Source: Lentisphaerota bacterium (lineage in GTDB: Bacteria; Verrucomicrobiota; Kiritimatiellia; UBA8416; JAIOPI01). Taken from it: a DNA stretch of 64,000 bases. Shown here in pieces: positions 16,704-24,681 of this stretch. Numbering within the stretch: the first letter of the stretch is position 1; every line of letters starts with the position of its first letter. The stretch is taken from assembly GCA_021413965.1 (NCBI GenBank), contig JAIOPI010000021.1:284671-348670 (forward strand). Reading direction: 5' to 3'. The notes below the pieces were generated by a model, which was not told where the DNA came from, did no database searches, and worked only from the letters and a program-made list of their open reading frames with translations. Position numbers and translations under genes: made by a program.

Positions 16704-17171
16704 ATGCGCGCATCTGGAAACATCATCGCCTTGGCCGGCTGGATGATCCTGACCTTTTGCGCCGCGGCAACCGGCGTCTTCGTCTCCACCGGTGGCTGGT
16801 ATGCCGAACTGGCCAAGCCGTCGTGGAACCCGCCGGGCTGGCTCTTCGGCCCAGTCTGGACCCTGCTTTACGCCATGATGGCCGTGGCGGCGTGGCTAGT
16901 GTGGACGCGAGGAGGATGGAAGGCGCAACGCGGGCCATTGGGGCTGTATTTGGCGCAGTGGGCGCTGAACGCGCTGTGGACCCCGCTGTTCTTCGGCTTT
17001 CACCGCCCCGGACTGGCCTTCGCCGAGATCCTCGTCCTGTTGCTCGCCGTGGTGGCGACGATGATCGCATTCCGACGCGTCCGGCTGTCGGCAGGTCTGC
17101 TGTTGTTCCCGTACGCCCTGTGGGTCGGATTCGCCACCGTTCTGAACTTCACCATCTGGCGGCTCAACTGA
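16704..17171 (+). CDS. tspO: TspO/MBR family tryptophan-rich sensory protein
   Basis: The 155-residue, five-helix membrane protein carries WYAELAKPSWNPPGWLFG, FGPVWTLLYAMMAVAAWLVW, QWALNALWTPLFFG and the terminal LNFTIWRLN, all typical of TspO. The family binds and breaks down porphyrins. ATG 16704 follows CAAGGGGACCACG. Its stop overlaps the start of the next gene, so the two are coupled. Confidence 0.95.
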   Translation: MRASGNIIALAGWMILTFCAAATGVFVSTGGWYAELAKPSWNPPGWLFGPVWTLLYAMMAVAAWLVWTRGGWKAQRGPLGLYLAQWALNALWTPLFFGFHRPGLAFAEILVLLLAVVATMIAFRRVRLSAGLLLFPYALWVGFATVLNFTIWRLN

Positions 17172-17773
17172 TGAATCTCCTTGTTGTACTCGCCCATCCT
17201 CAGCCCGGCAGCTTCAGCCATGCGATTGCCGATGCCGTTTGCGGCGCAGCTCGGAAGAACGGGCACAGCGTGACGCTGCACGACCTTTATGCCGAGCGCT
17301 TCGATCCCTGCCTGCCTGCAGCAGAGATACCCGATGGCAGCCCGTTGCCGGACGCAGTTCGGAAGCACTGCGCAGAACTCCAGCAGGCCGACGGCATTGT
17401 GATCGTCCATCCGAACTGGTGGGGACAGCCGCCGGCGATCCTGAAGGGCTGGGTCGACCGGGTCATCCGGCCGGGCATTGCGTACCGGTTTGGGGAAGGC
17501 GATGCCGGCGAGGGCGTTCCGGTCGGGCTTCTCAAGGCCAAGGCGGCTGTTGTGTTCAACACCTCCAATACGCCAGCCGCAAGGGAGCAGGCGGTATTTG
17601 GAGATCCGCTGGAGACCCTGTGGAAGAACTGCGTGTTCGGCTTGTGTGGCGTGCGAGCGTTTGAGCGCCGGATGTTCAGCGTGGTGATAACGGGCACTCC
17701 GGAGGAGCGTCGCGCATGGCTCGCGGAGGTGGCGGCCCTTACAGGCCGGACATTCCCGGCCAACGCGGCTTGA
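17171..17773 (+). CDS. NAD(P)H:quinone oxidoreductase-like flavodoxin-fold protein
   Basis: The 200-residue protein begins MNLLVVLAHPQPGSFSHAI, the flavin loop of the KefF/NQO1 family, and has QQADGIVIVHPNWWGQPPA, LKGWVDRVIRPGIAYRF and FNTSNTPAAREQ. It reduces quinones with NAD(P)H in the cytoplasm. Start ATG 17171 overlaps the tspO stop by one base. Confidence 0.93.
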   Translation: MNLLVVLAHPQPGSFSHAIADAVCGAARKNGHSVTLHDLYAERFDPCLPAAEIPDGSPLPDAVRKHCAELQQADGIVIVHPNWWGQPPAILKGWVDRVIRPGIAYRFGEGDAGEGVPVGLLKAKAAVVFNTSNTPAAREQAVFGDPLETLWKNCVFGLCGVRAFERRMFSVVITGTPEERRAWLAEVAALTGRTFPANAA

Positions 17774-17818
17774 TTGTGCCGAAACATTGCGCGATGCCGA
17801 TAACGACGGGGAGGAAGC

Positions 17819-18379
17819 ATGAGCAAGGTCAAGATCGACAACAACGCCTTTACCTATTTCATGCCGATGGCGCTGGTGGGCGCCATGGTGGACAACCGGC
17901 CGAACTTCCTGGCCGTAGCCTGGCTGACGCGGGTCAACTACAAGCCGCCGCTGATGGCCGTTGCGCTGGGCAAGACGCACTTCACCAACCCCGGCCTCCG
18001 CGCTACCAAGGCATTCAGCGTGAACATCCCCGGCGTGGATCTGGCCGAGAAGACGGACTACTGCGGTTTGGTCTCCGGCAAGAAGGTGGACAAGTCCAAG
18101 CTGTTCACGGTCTTCACGGGCGAGACCGGTGCGCCCATGATCGAGGAATGTCGCCTCTGCCTGGATTGCCGACTCATCCAGACCGTCGATCTGCCGGCCG
18201 ACGAACTGTTCATCGGAGAAATCGTCGGAGCGTACGCTGACGAGACTTGCCTGACCGACGGCAAGCCCGACGTGAAGAAGATCGACCCCTTCACGCTCAC
18301 GATGCCGGACAATGGCTACTGGCGGGTGGGCGAATACGTTGGCAAGGCGTGGAGCCTCGGCAAGAATGCGAAGGCTTGA
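17819..18379 (+). CDS. Flavin reductase-like domain protein
   Basis: The 186-residue protein has a split-barrel flavin reductase fold: VGAMVDNRPNFLAVAWL, PPLMAVALGKTHFTN, TKAFSVNIPG and the ECRLCLDCRLIQTVDLPAD region. The family binds FMN and is often a reductase for partner oxygenases. GGAGG precedes the ATG. Its stop overlaps the next start (TGATG). Confidence 0.9.
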   Translation: MSKVKIDNNAFTYFMPMALVGAMVDNRPNFLAVAWLTRVNYKPPLMAVALGKTHFTNPGLRATKAFSVNIPGVDLAEKTDYCGLVSGKKVDKSKLFTVFTGETGAPMIEECRLCLDCRLIQTVDLPADELFIGEIVGAYADETCLTDGKPDVKKIDPFTLTMPDNGYWRVGEYVGKAWSLGKNAKA

Positions 18380-18678
18380 TGACCAAGACGACCTGGCGTC
18401 TTTACGTTATTCGCACCACGAAGGGCGCGCTGTACGCCGGCATCGCGACCAACGTCAGGCGGCGCTATCAGGAGCATGTGACCGGCGGCCCAAAGGCGGC
18501 GAAGTTCCTGCGCGCAAACCCGCCCAAGGAACTCGTTCTCAACCGCCGCATCGGCTCTCGCTCCTTGGCCCTCAGGGGGGAGTACCGGTTCAAGCAGCTT
18601 CCCAAACGGAGCAAGGAAGCGATCATCCGGGCGGGCCGGCTGGCCTTTGATCGGACATCGGGGTTGATCAGGCAGTGA
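18379..18678 (+). CDS. GIY-YIG nuclease domain protein (UPF0213-like)
   Basis: The 99-residue protein shows the single-domain GIY-YIG layout LYVIRTTKGALYAGIATNVR followed by RRYQEH and the NRRIGSRSLALRGEYRFKQL helix with a catalytic-type arginine and glutamate. UPF0213/YhbQ-like proteins cut DNA or act in repair. It overlaps the flavin reductase stop by one base. Confidence 0.88.
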   Translation: MTKTTWRLYVIRTTKGALYAGIATNVRRRYQEHVTGGPKAAKFLRANPPKELVLNRRIGSRSLALRGEYRFKQLPKRSKEAIIRAGRLAFDRTSGLIRQ

Positions 18679-18726
18679 AGGCCAAGGCCCACGGGCAGAC
18701 GCGAAAGCGAGCACGCCTCCTGCCTG

Positions 18727-19152
18727 TCATTCCTGCGGTTCCCCGCTGACCGTGACCACGATCTCCCGGGTGCGGGCCTTGATGTCGCACTCCAAGTGGA
18801 ATATCTGCTGCCATTCCCCCAACACGGGCATGCCATCGGCGACGGGGATGGTGATGCCCGGCCCCACAAGGGTGGCCTGAAGATGCGAGTGCCCGTTCCC
18901 GTCGTGCCATGCCTGCTCGTGACCGTATGCCCGACTGGGCGGAATCAGTCGGTCCAACATGGCTGGCAGGTCTTCGATCAGGCCGGGCTCGTATTCGATC
19001 ATGCCCACGACGGCTGTGCTGCCGACGTTGAACACATGCACGGTTCCGGTCTTGATCTTGGAGTCGCGGACGATATCCGACACCTGGTCCGTCAGGTCGT
19101 GCATGTCCCGGTGGCCGGTCGTGCGGACTTTGATGGTTTGCTGGTGGACCAT
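18727..19152 (-). CDS. yjbQ: YjbQ/UPF0047 family protein
   Basis: The 141-residue protein carries FNVGSTAVVGMIEYEPGL, WHDGNGHSHLQATLVGP, PVLGEWQQIFHLECDIKART and EIVVTVSG, which are the YjbQ signature. The His cluster NGHSHL binds a metal. E. coli YjbQ has thiamin phosphate synthase activity in vitro; the physiological role is open. Start ATG 19152 is chosen because it gives family length. It is divergent from the NYN gene. Confidence 0.93.
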   Translation of the reverse strand: MVHQQTIKVRTTGHRDMHDLTDQVSDIVRDSKIKTGTVHVFNVGSTAVVGMIEYEPGLIEDLPAMLDRLIPPSRAYGHEQAWHDGNGHSHLQATLVGPGITIPVADGMPVLGEWQQIFHLECDIKARTREIVVTVSGEPQE

Positions 19153-19251
19153 GCGGCAGTATCCGGCAAAGCGACCCGGTGGTCCAGCCGGCGAATCAAA
19201 AACTCCGTAGCCGCAATTGATAGCATTCGCCCTCCCGGCTACACTCGCCCC

Positions 19252-19761
19252 ATGAGCGGCAAGCGCATCCTGGTCGATGGCTACAACGTGATTCGGCGAA
19301 CGCCCCGGTGGCACGACCTGTTCAGGCGGGACATGGCCGCGGCGCGTAAGGTCTTGATTCAGCATTGCTCGACGTTGAAGACCAGTCGCCGGGACATCAC
19401 CGAGATCCTTGTGTTCTTCGATGGCGATTCCTCGGTCGCGGCCCACCCCACGCCGCATGTGCCGGGTGTCCGCATAGTCTTCACCTCGACAGGCGTGGAG
19501 GCGGATGAGCGCATCGTTGAGGCCACACGCAGTGGTGCGCCTCATGGAACCGTCGTAGTATCGGATGACACTGAGGTCGTGGGCCGCTGCCGCGATCTGG
19601 GGGCTGGACACATGTCTGTAGCGGATTTTCAGCACGGCGCGACTCAAGGACCGCATGGAGCCAGGGCTAGGCCGCAGCAGGACAACGACAAGAATGGCCT
19701 GACTCCTGCAGAGAGAAGGGAAATCGACGACGAGATGCGTCGGACTCTTGGAATCGAGTAG
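19252..19761 (+). CDS. YacP-like NYN-domain ribonuclease
   Basis: The 169-residue protein has the PIN/NYN acidic motifs ILVDGYNVIRRTPRW, EILVFFDGDSS, STGVEADERIVEAT and VVVSDDTEVVGRC. YacP/Rae1-type proteins are RNases acting on ribosome-bound mRNA. The acidic residues D, D, D and D at each motif are all retained, so it is likely active. The tail is basic and disordered. The gap to yjbQ (about 100 bases) is the divergent promoter region. Confidence 0.9.
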   Translation: MSGKRILVDGYNVIRRTPRWHDLFRRDMAAARKVLIQHCSTLKTSRRDITEILVFFDGDSSVAAHPTPHVPGVRIVFTSTGVEADERIVEATRSGAPHGTVVVSDDTEVVGRCRDLGAGHMSVADFQHGATQGPHGARARPQQDNDKNGLTPAERREIDDEMRRTLGIE

Positions 19762-19925
19762 GAACCAGCCGGACGCTGGCCGCCTTCGTCAGGCCGCAGC
19801 ATGATCACACCCACGTCGGGGGAGGACATGTCCCGATTCACGCGCAAACGTCTTGTGCGCAGCTCCGTTTGTTTCCATACTGCGCCACATTGGCAACTGG
19901 CGTGGCGCCAACTTGGAGAACAGTC

Positions 19926-21044
19926 ATGGCCTTCAACCTGCCGCGATACTCAGAGTTGGACAAGGACGAGCAAGACCCTGTCGTTCACGCCCCCTTGGAT
20001 GAGTCCATCCTCGTTACCGGGCCCCCGGGAACCGGGAAAAGCGTGCTGGCTCTGTACCGTGCCCACCACTGCAAGGAAGAGGACCGCAAGTTCCTCTTTC
20101 TGGTGTACAACAATACGCTGAACGACTATTTGCGTCAGGCCATCAAGCACCTGTCGATCGAAGCGGAGTCCAAGACGTGGCATGGGTGGTTTCGGGCTCT
20201 GTATAACGACGAAGTTGGTGAGTATCCCCCACGAGATGGCAACCACCCGTTCAAATATGACTGGGACGCCGTCTCGTCCGCCCTAGACGGAAGCATATCG
20301 GGCACTGTCGATGACATCGTACTCGACGAAGGGCAAGACATGCCGCCCGGCTTCTACAGGATGCTGATCGAGGCCGCCAGCAGTGTGTCTGTCTTCGCGG
20401 ACGAAAATCAATCAATTACCGGATATGGGTCAACGGTGGAGGAAATCGAGGACATATTGGGGGGGTGTCAGCGGTTCCAGCTGCGTACTAATTACCGCAA
20501 CACCCGCCAGATTGCCGAGCTTGCAGCCGCTTTCTACGCCGGGGATGAGTCAGACTTGCCGGATTTGCCTGCGATGCGAACGGGGCCGAAACCTAGATGT
20601 CGGCAGGAAACAAGAACCGCACAGATGCGTTTTGTGCGTACGTTTTGCGCCAACAACAGTCGCCGCAGCATCGGGATTCTCTGCAATAAGGCGAAGGAAG
20701 TGCAGGAGGTCTATGAAGAACTCCGGGGCGACAAACAACTCCAAAGGCGCGTGGAGCACTACGTTGCCAAGACCAATACAGACGACCGCACTCCCCTGAA
20801 GTTTCAGCCCCATTCCATTACCGTGACGACTCGCCATAGCGCCAAAGGCTTGGAGTACGACAGCGTCTTGATTCCATTCATGTCGAGCTCGGGGTACTCG
20901 GATCAGTGGAACGACACGAGTCGCATTCTCATGTACGTTGCCGTGTCGCGGGCGCGGGATGAAGTTGTCTTCCTGACGGAAGACGACCCCAACGACATTG
21001 GCCTGCTCCAGCCAATAGGGGCGGATCTGGTCGCATTCAAATAG
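19926..21044 (+). CDS. Compact UvrD/PcrA-like SF1 helicase
   Basis: The 372-residue protein has Walker A GPPGTGKS at 32-39, motif II VLDEGQDMP at 132-140, FADENQSITGYGS, LRTNYRNTRQI, the motif V block TTRHSAKGLEYDSVLI and motif VI YVAVSRARDEV. It is shorter than UvrD and lacks the inserted 1B/2B domains. The domain order fits a UvrD_C_2-type ATPase. It ends 17 bases before an unrelated 619-residue gene, so the two appear to form a module. Confidence 0.9.
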   Translation: MAFNLPRYSELDKDEQDPVVHAPLDESILVTGPPGTGKSVLALYRAHHCKEEDRKFLFLVYNNTLNDYLRQAIKHLSIEAESKTWHGWFRALYNDEVGEYPPRDGNHPFKYDWDAVSSALDGSISGTVDDIVLDEGQDMPPGFYRMLIEAASSVSVFADENQSITGYGSTVEEIEDILGGCQRFQLRTNYRNTRQIAELAAAFYAGDESDLPDLPAMRTGPKPRCRQETRTAQMRFVRTFCANNSRRSIGILCNKAKEVQEVYEELRGDKQLQRRVEHYVAKTNTDDRTPLKFQPHSITVTTRHSAKGLEYDSVLIPFMSSSGYSDQWNDTSRILMYVAVSRARDEVVFLTEDDPNDIGLLQPIGADLVAFK

Positions 21045-21061
21045 CCAGGGCGAAATTTTGC

Positions 21062-22921
21062 GTGAAACTGCGTTGCTACACAAACCGGCACAATCTGAAC
21101 GAGTTGCTGGCCTCCTGGGTGATCAAGCCCAAGCCCTGTTTCACAAAGTACTACCAAGATGTGAGCTGCCAGTGCGAGGCGGGCGTGCTGTTGTTTGGAG
21201 CGGAACTGGACGTTGAACTTGTACGAAGCGTCGCGGAGAGGCCGGAGTCCTTCCCTGTCGGCCTATTGTTGGATGTCCCAACGCTGCCGCAGGGATGTAT
21301 TGCCTTCGGTGAGGACGGCGAGCGCATTGATGTAGTGCCCGACAAGGATTGCGAGATACCACCCGCCGTTGCATACATCCCCGGCCCGGTATCACTTGGA
21401 TGGCTGCGAGAGATTGGATTCTTCAGCGGAAGGGAGAGGAAGGAGTACTCGGCGCGCCGTTTTGCCGAGGTCCCGCAGGTTTCGGAGTTGCTGGCCGTAT
21501 GGGAGCCTGGTAGCAATAGGCTGCGACCACCTCTGAACCGCATTGTCGATGCGGTGCGGCAGGCTGATGCCGGGTCCTCCGTAGTCACCGTGACTCGGGA
21601 TATGGCCTCCCTTGACAAGCTAATGGGGTGCGTAGCCGCAATGCGCTCGGCGATTGTGCCAGCAGTGGGGCCAAAAGCCGTGGCCGATTTCATCTACCTG
21701 ATGATCGCATGCGGTCGGTCAAAGACCCAAGAGGGGAAACGGGCGCAAGCTCACTACATTCGTTCGCAATTCACGGACTGGGTCCCGTCTGAAATCGCCT
21801 GCCTGCCGCACGTCATAGCTGCTTCCGAGGATCAATCTTGGCAGAAGATACTCGCGTCTGCAGTCGAGGAGCTTGGCCGTCCAGAAGACGTTGAAGACGT
21901 AAACCTGCTTGCCTGGATTGGGACCGCACGGCGAATGATGTCGCATTCCCCCAATGATATTGATGGCGTCAAGTTTCTCTCGGAACTACAGACGGCACTG
22001 GATGCGGAATTGCGTGCCTTGCCGGCGAAAGCCGCTGCAAAGAGCCGCAAGACGCTTGAGAAGGCGTTCGAGAATGCGCGCTTGATCTTGTCCAGCGAAC
22101 TGACGCTTGGGGAAATCCGCCGGATTCCGCCGGAGTGTGTTGCAATCCGGGCCTTGGTGCAGGTCTTGAGGCACCCCGACCACGAGGACGTTGTCGCGTC
22201 ATGGGCGGACTTTCGAGATCATGGCATGACCCGGCGCGAGTACGCACTGGCTTGCTTGTTGAGTGCGGGGCGAAGTGGTTTTCAGAGAATGCAGGGCGAG
22301 CGCAAGTCCCAATGCCGAGATCTTGACCCTGTATTCAGGGCAATGACGTCAGCGCGTGTAGCCTTGTGGACCTCCGCAAACCTCGAGGTGGCATTTACAT
22401 TCACAGACAGCCTAATCGCGGATACGGTGTCGGAAACACATACGATGGTCATCGATGGAGTGTGCGGCTCAAAGCTGACCGTGCAGCACCGCGACAACTT
22501 TGATGATGTCGCCGTCTTCCTGCCTGTTGGATTTGGGAAGATTCCAAAACAGGTACTCGCTGAGTTCGTGAAAGCCCTGAATTGGGAGGACTGCACGGAG
22601 ACCAGCACGCTGTTCGCAAAAGTGCGGGAGATTAGATTGTTTAACTTCCTCACGTTGCGCTTCCACACTCAGGACGCCGATGCGCCAGCCAACGAGGCGA
22701 GCCCCGGGACTGGGCGTTTCGAGATTTCGTGGGGAGCGCCGAAGGTTGGCGGGCATCATGGCATTGTGCAGGTTATTGCCAGCACATGCCCGACGGTATC
22801 AACGGTCGTCGATGTTCCGGCGTTGACCAGAAGGTGGGGGGAGTGCCGCCACGAAGTGGCTTGGGATGACATTCCCGTTGAAGTGAAGCGCAGTTTGCGG
22901 AAGCACTTGGAGCCGAAGTGA
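21062..22921 (+). CDS. 619-residue protein of unknown function paired with SF1 helicase
   Basis: The protein starts at GTG 21062 with MKLRCYTNRHNLNELLAS. I recognise no domain. The middle holds VSLGWLREIGFFSGRERKE and a helical region with EKAFENARLILSSELTLG. The last third has strands, including a segment with CTETSTLFAKVREIRLFNF and a C-terminus ending in KRSLRKHLEPK. There are no membrane segments. Close spacing to the helicase suggests a two-gene functional unit. A defence role is speculation. Confidence 0.72.
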   Translation: MKLRCYTNRHNLNELLASWVIKPKPCFTKYYQDVSCQCEAGVLLFGAELDVELVRSVAERPESFPVGLLLDVPTLPQGCIAFGEDGERIDVVPDKDCEIPPAVAYIPGPVSLGWLREIGFFSGRERKEYSARRFAEVPQVSELLAVWEPGSNRLRPPLNRIVDAVRQADAGSSVVTVTRDMASLDKLMGCVAAMRSAIVPAVGPKAVADFIYLMIACGRSKTQEGKRAQAHYIRSQFTDWVPSEIACLPHVIAASEDQSWQKILASAVEELGRPEDVEDVNLLAWIGTARRMMSHSPNDIDGVKFLSELQTALDAELRALPAKAAAKSRKTLEKAFENARLILSSELTLGEIRRIPPECVAIRALVQVLRHPDHEDVVASWADFRDHGMTRREYALACLLSAGRSGFQRMQGERKSQCRDLDPVFRAMTSARVALWTSANLEVAFTFTDSLIADTVSETHTMVIDGVCGSKLTVQHRDNFDDVAVFLPVGFGKIPKQVLAEFVKALNWEDCTETSTLFAKVREIRLFNFLTLRFHTQDADAPANEASPGTGRFEISWGAPKVGGHHGIVQVIASTCPTVSTVVDVPALTRRWGECRHEVAWDDIPVEVKRSLRKHLEPK

Positions 22922-23208
22922 CAAGCTGGCTTGGTCGAAGACGTGCAGGGCTAATGCGGGGCGGCCAGACAACTACCCCGTTGACGAAAACGTGACCAAG
23001 CCGCAACCGCGACGCCGATGATCTGCGTCATGAACCCCGGCAGAAGGTCGTCCGGTTGTAAACCCGGTTTTACGCCGCCTTCTTCGGATTCGTCAGCCAG
23101 CCCCAACCCTGCGGTGCCTTCACTCTACACGCTGTGGCGGACGACTCGCTTCCACAATGTTCGGGAGGCGATCCCGCTTGTTCGACGACGGGACGCGCAA
23201 GCCGATTT

Positions 23209-24111
23209 TCATGAGGTCACCGGGTACAGCCGATCCGCGAACTCCGTAATTTTCTCCCGCATGCACAACCGGCCCTGCCATTCCGCGGGAATCCCTTCAG
23301 TCCCGTAGAACGCCCCGGCGATCTGCCCGCAGACTGCCGCGGTGGTATCCGCGTCGTCGCCCAGGTTGACGGCCTTCAGGATGGCGTCCCGGTAGTTGTC
23401 CGTCTGGTGGAAGCACCACAGCGCAGCCTCCAGACTATCCACGACGTACCCTGTTCCGTGAATCTCGTCCTCGCCCTTGTTGCGGCACTTGCCGGCGCCG
23501 ATGGCGGCGATCTTGGGTGCGAGGTCCATCTGCCCGGTGCCGAACAAGATCTCGTCCTTGGATGCGCCGCCCAGAGCTTTGACGATCAACAGGGCGAGCA
23601 GCCGGCAGGCGTCAACACACTCGACTGCACCGTGGGTGGTGCGGGAACTCTCGCCCGCGTAGTGCATGGCCTGTGTGTCGTCCGGGTAGAAGAACATCGG
23701 GATGGGCGCCAGGCGCATGATCGAGCCGTTGCCGGCCGCCCCGCCGTCCGTCGATCCGGAGTAGGGCTCACCCGTTTGCTCGAACCGGTGTAACGAGCTG
23801 GCTGTAGCGTTGCCGATGTCGAAGCATCGACCGGTACTGCTCAGGTGGCCAGATCGGTACCAGCGGACGTAGCGCTCCATCTGGTCGCGGGCGTCAAAGC
23901 CTTGTTGGGTGATCAGGCTTTCGGCCAGGCACAGGGCGAGTGACGTGTCGTCCGTCCATTGACCGGGTTTAAGGCCGAACGGCCCGCCGCCTGTCATGTT
24001 CGTCACGGGGCGGAAAGTGCCACGGGCTTTGAACTCGACGGTGGTGCCGACGGCATCGCCCACGGCCAACCCGAGTAGGCAACCGCGGAATCTTTCCGAT
24101 GCCTCGTTCAT
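23209..24111 (-). CDS. ADP-ribosylglycohydrolase
   Basis: The 300-residue protein has the DraG-family metal-binding blocks FRGCLLGLAVGDAVGTTVEF, QWTDDTSLALCLAES and LGDDADTTAAVCGQIAGAFY, plus GNGSIMRLAPIPMFF. It removes ADP-ribose from proteins or nucleic acids using two magnesium or manganese ions. All visible metal aspartates are kept. It is divergent from merR. The 287-base gap downstream to the unknown gene has no supported feature. Confidence 0.94.
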   Translation of the reverse strand: MNEASERFRGCLLGLAVGDAVGTTVEFKARGTFRPVTNMTGGGPFGLKPGQWTDDTSLALCLAESLITQQGFDARDQMERYVRWYRSGHLSSTGRCFDIGNATASSLHRFEQTGEPYSGSTDGGAAGNGSIMRLAPIPMFFYPDDTQAMHYAGESSRTTHGAVECVDACRLLALLIVKALGGASKDEILFGTGQMDLAPKIAAIGAGKCRNKGEDEIHGTGYVVDSLEAALWCFHQTDNYRDAILKAVNLGDDADTTAAVCGQIAGAFYGTEGIPAEWQGRLCMREKITEFADRLYPVTS

Positions 24112-24239
24112 ACGGTGCGGCCTGATTGGTCAGCGTGGGCATTGATGTGGCGTGCCATGGTGAAGGAGTTTATGCCCGGAGCATTCGGCAGAGAAGCAGC
24201 AAGTGCCCACTGGGTGGACACCGGATAATACGACAGTAC

Positions 24240-24267
24240 TTGACACTGGCGTTATGTCTGATATCCT
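24240..24267 (+). promoter_or_regulatory. Promoter before merR
   Basis: TTGACA at 24240-24245 and TATCCT at 24262-24267 are spaced by 16 bases. Transcription should start near 24274, six bases before ATG 24280, which is why I reject an in-frame GTG at 24268. No MerR-style dyad is obvious in the spacer. Confidence 0.55.
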
Positions 24268-24279
24268 GTGGCTCGAAAG

Positions 24280-24681
24280 ATGAAAGAACCCTTCAAGCTG
24301 GCCGACCTGGCGCGCATCTCGGGCACGCCGCCGAGAACCATCCGGTTCTACATTGCCAGGGGACTTCTGCAGGGGCCCGCCCAAGCGGGACGCAACGCGA
24401 TTTACGGGGATGAACATGTCAAACGGCTGGCGGAGGTCGCCAAGTTTAAGGCGCAGGGACTCACACTGGAGGAAATCGGCTACGCGCTGGAGCCCCGACG
24501 GGCGTCCGATCAAGACCTCCCGTCACCTACGCCGGTCGCCAACTATGCGATATCCCCGGACGTTACCGTGCTTGTTCGCGCCGACCTGCCTCCATGGCGC
24601 ATGCGCCAGGTCAGAAGAATTCTTGCAGAACTCAGAGCCCAGTTAGGGAAGGAGCCGGCGAATGAAAGCGAAGAGTCCTGA
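24280..24681 (+). CDS. MerR-family transcriptional regulator
   Basis: The protein of about 133 residues has the MerR winged helix FKLADLARISGTPPRTIRFY, the wing GPAQAGRNAIYGDEHV and KAQGLTLEEIGYAL. After residue 65 the C-terminal part, with LPPWRMRQVRRILAEL, is short and has no cysteines, so metal sensing is unlikely. ATG 24280 is selected from the promoter position. Its stop overlaps the start of the VIT/vWA gene, so it probably regulates that operon. Confidence 0.88.
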   Translation: MKEPFKLADLARISGTPPRTIRFYIARGLLQGPAQAGRNAIYGDEHVKRLAEVAKFKAQGLTLEEIGYALEPRRASDQDLPSPTPVANYAISPDVTVLVRADLPPWRMRQVRRILAELRAQLGKEPANESEES

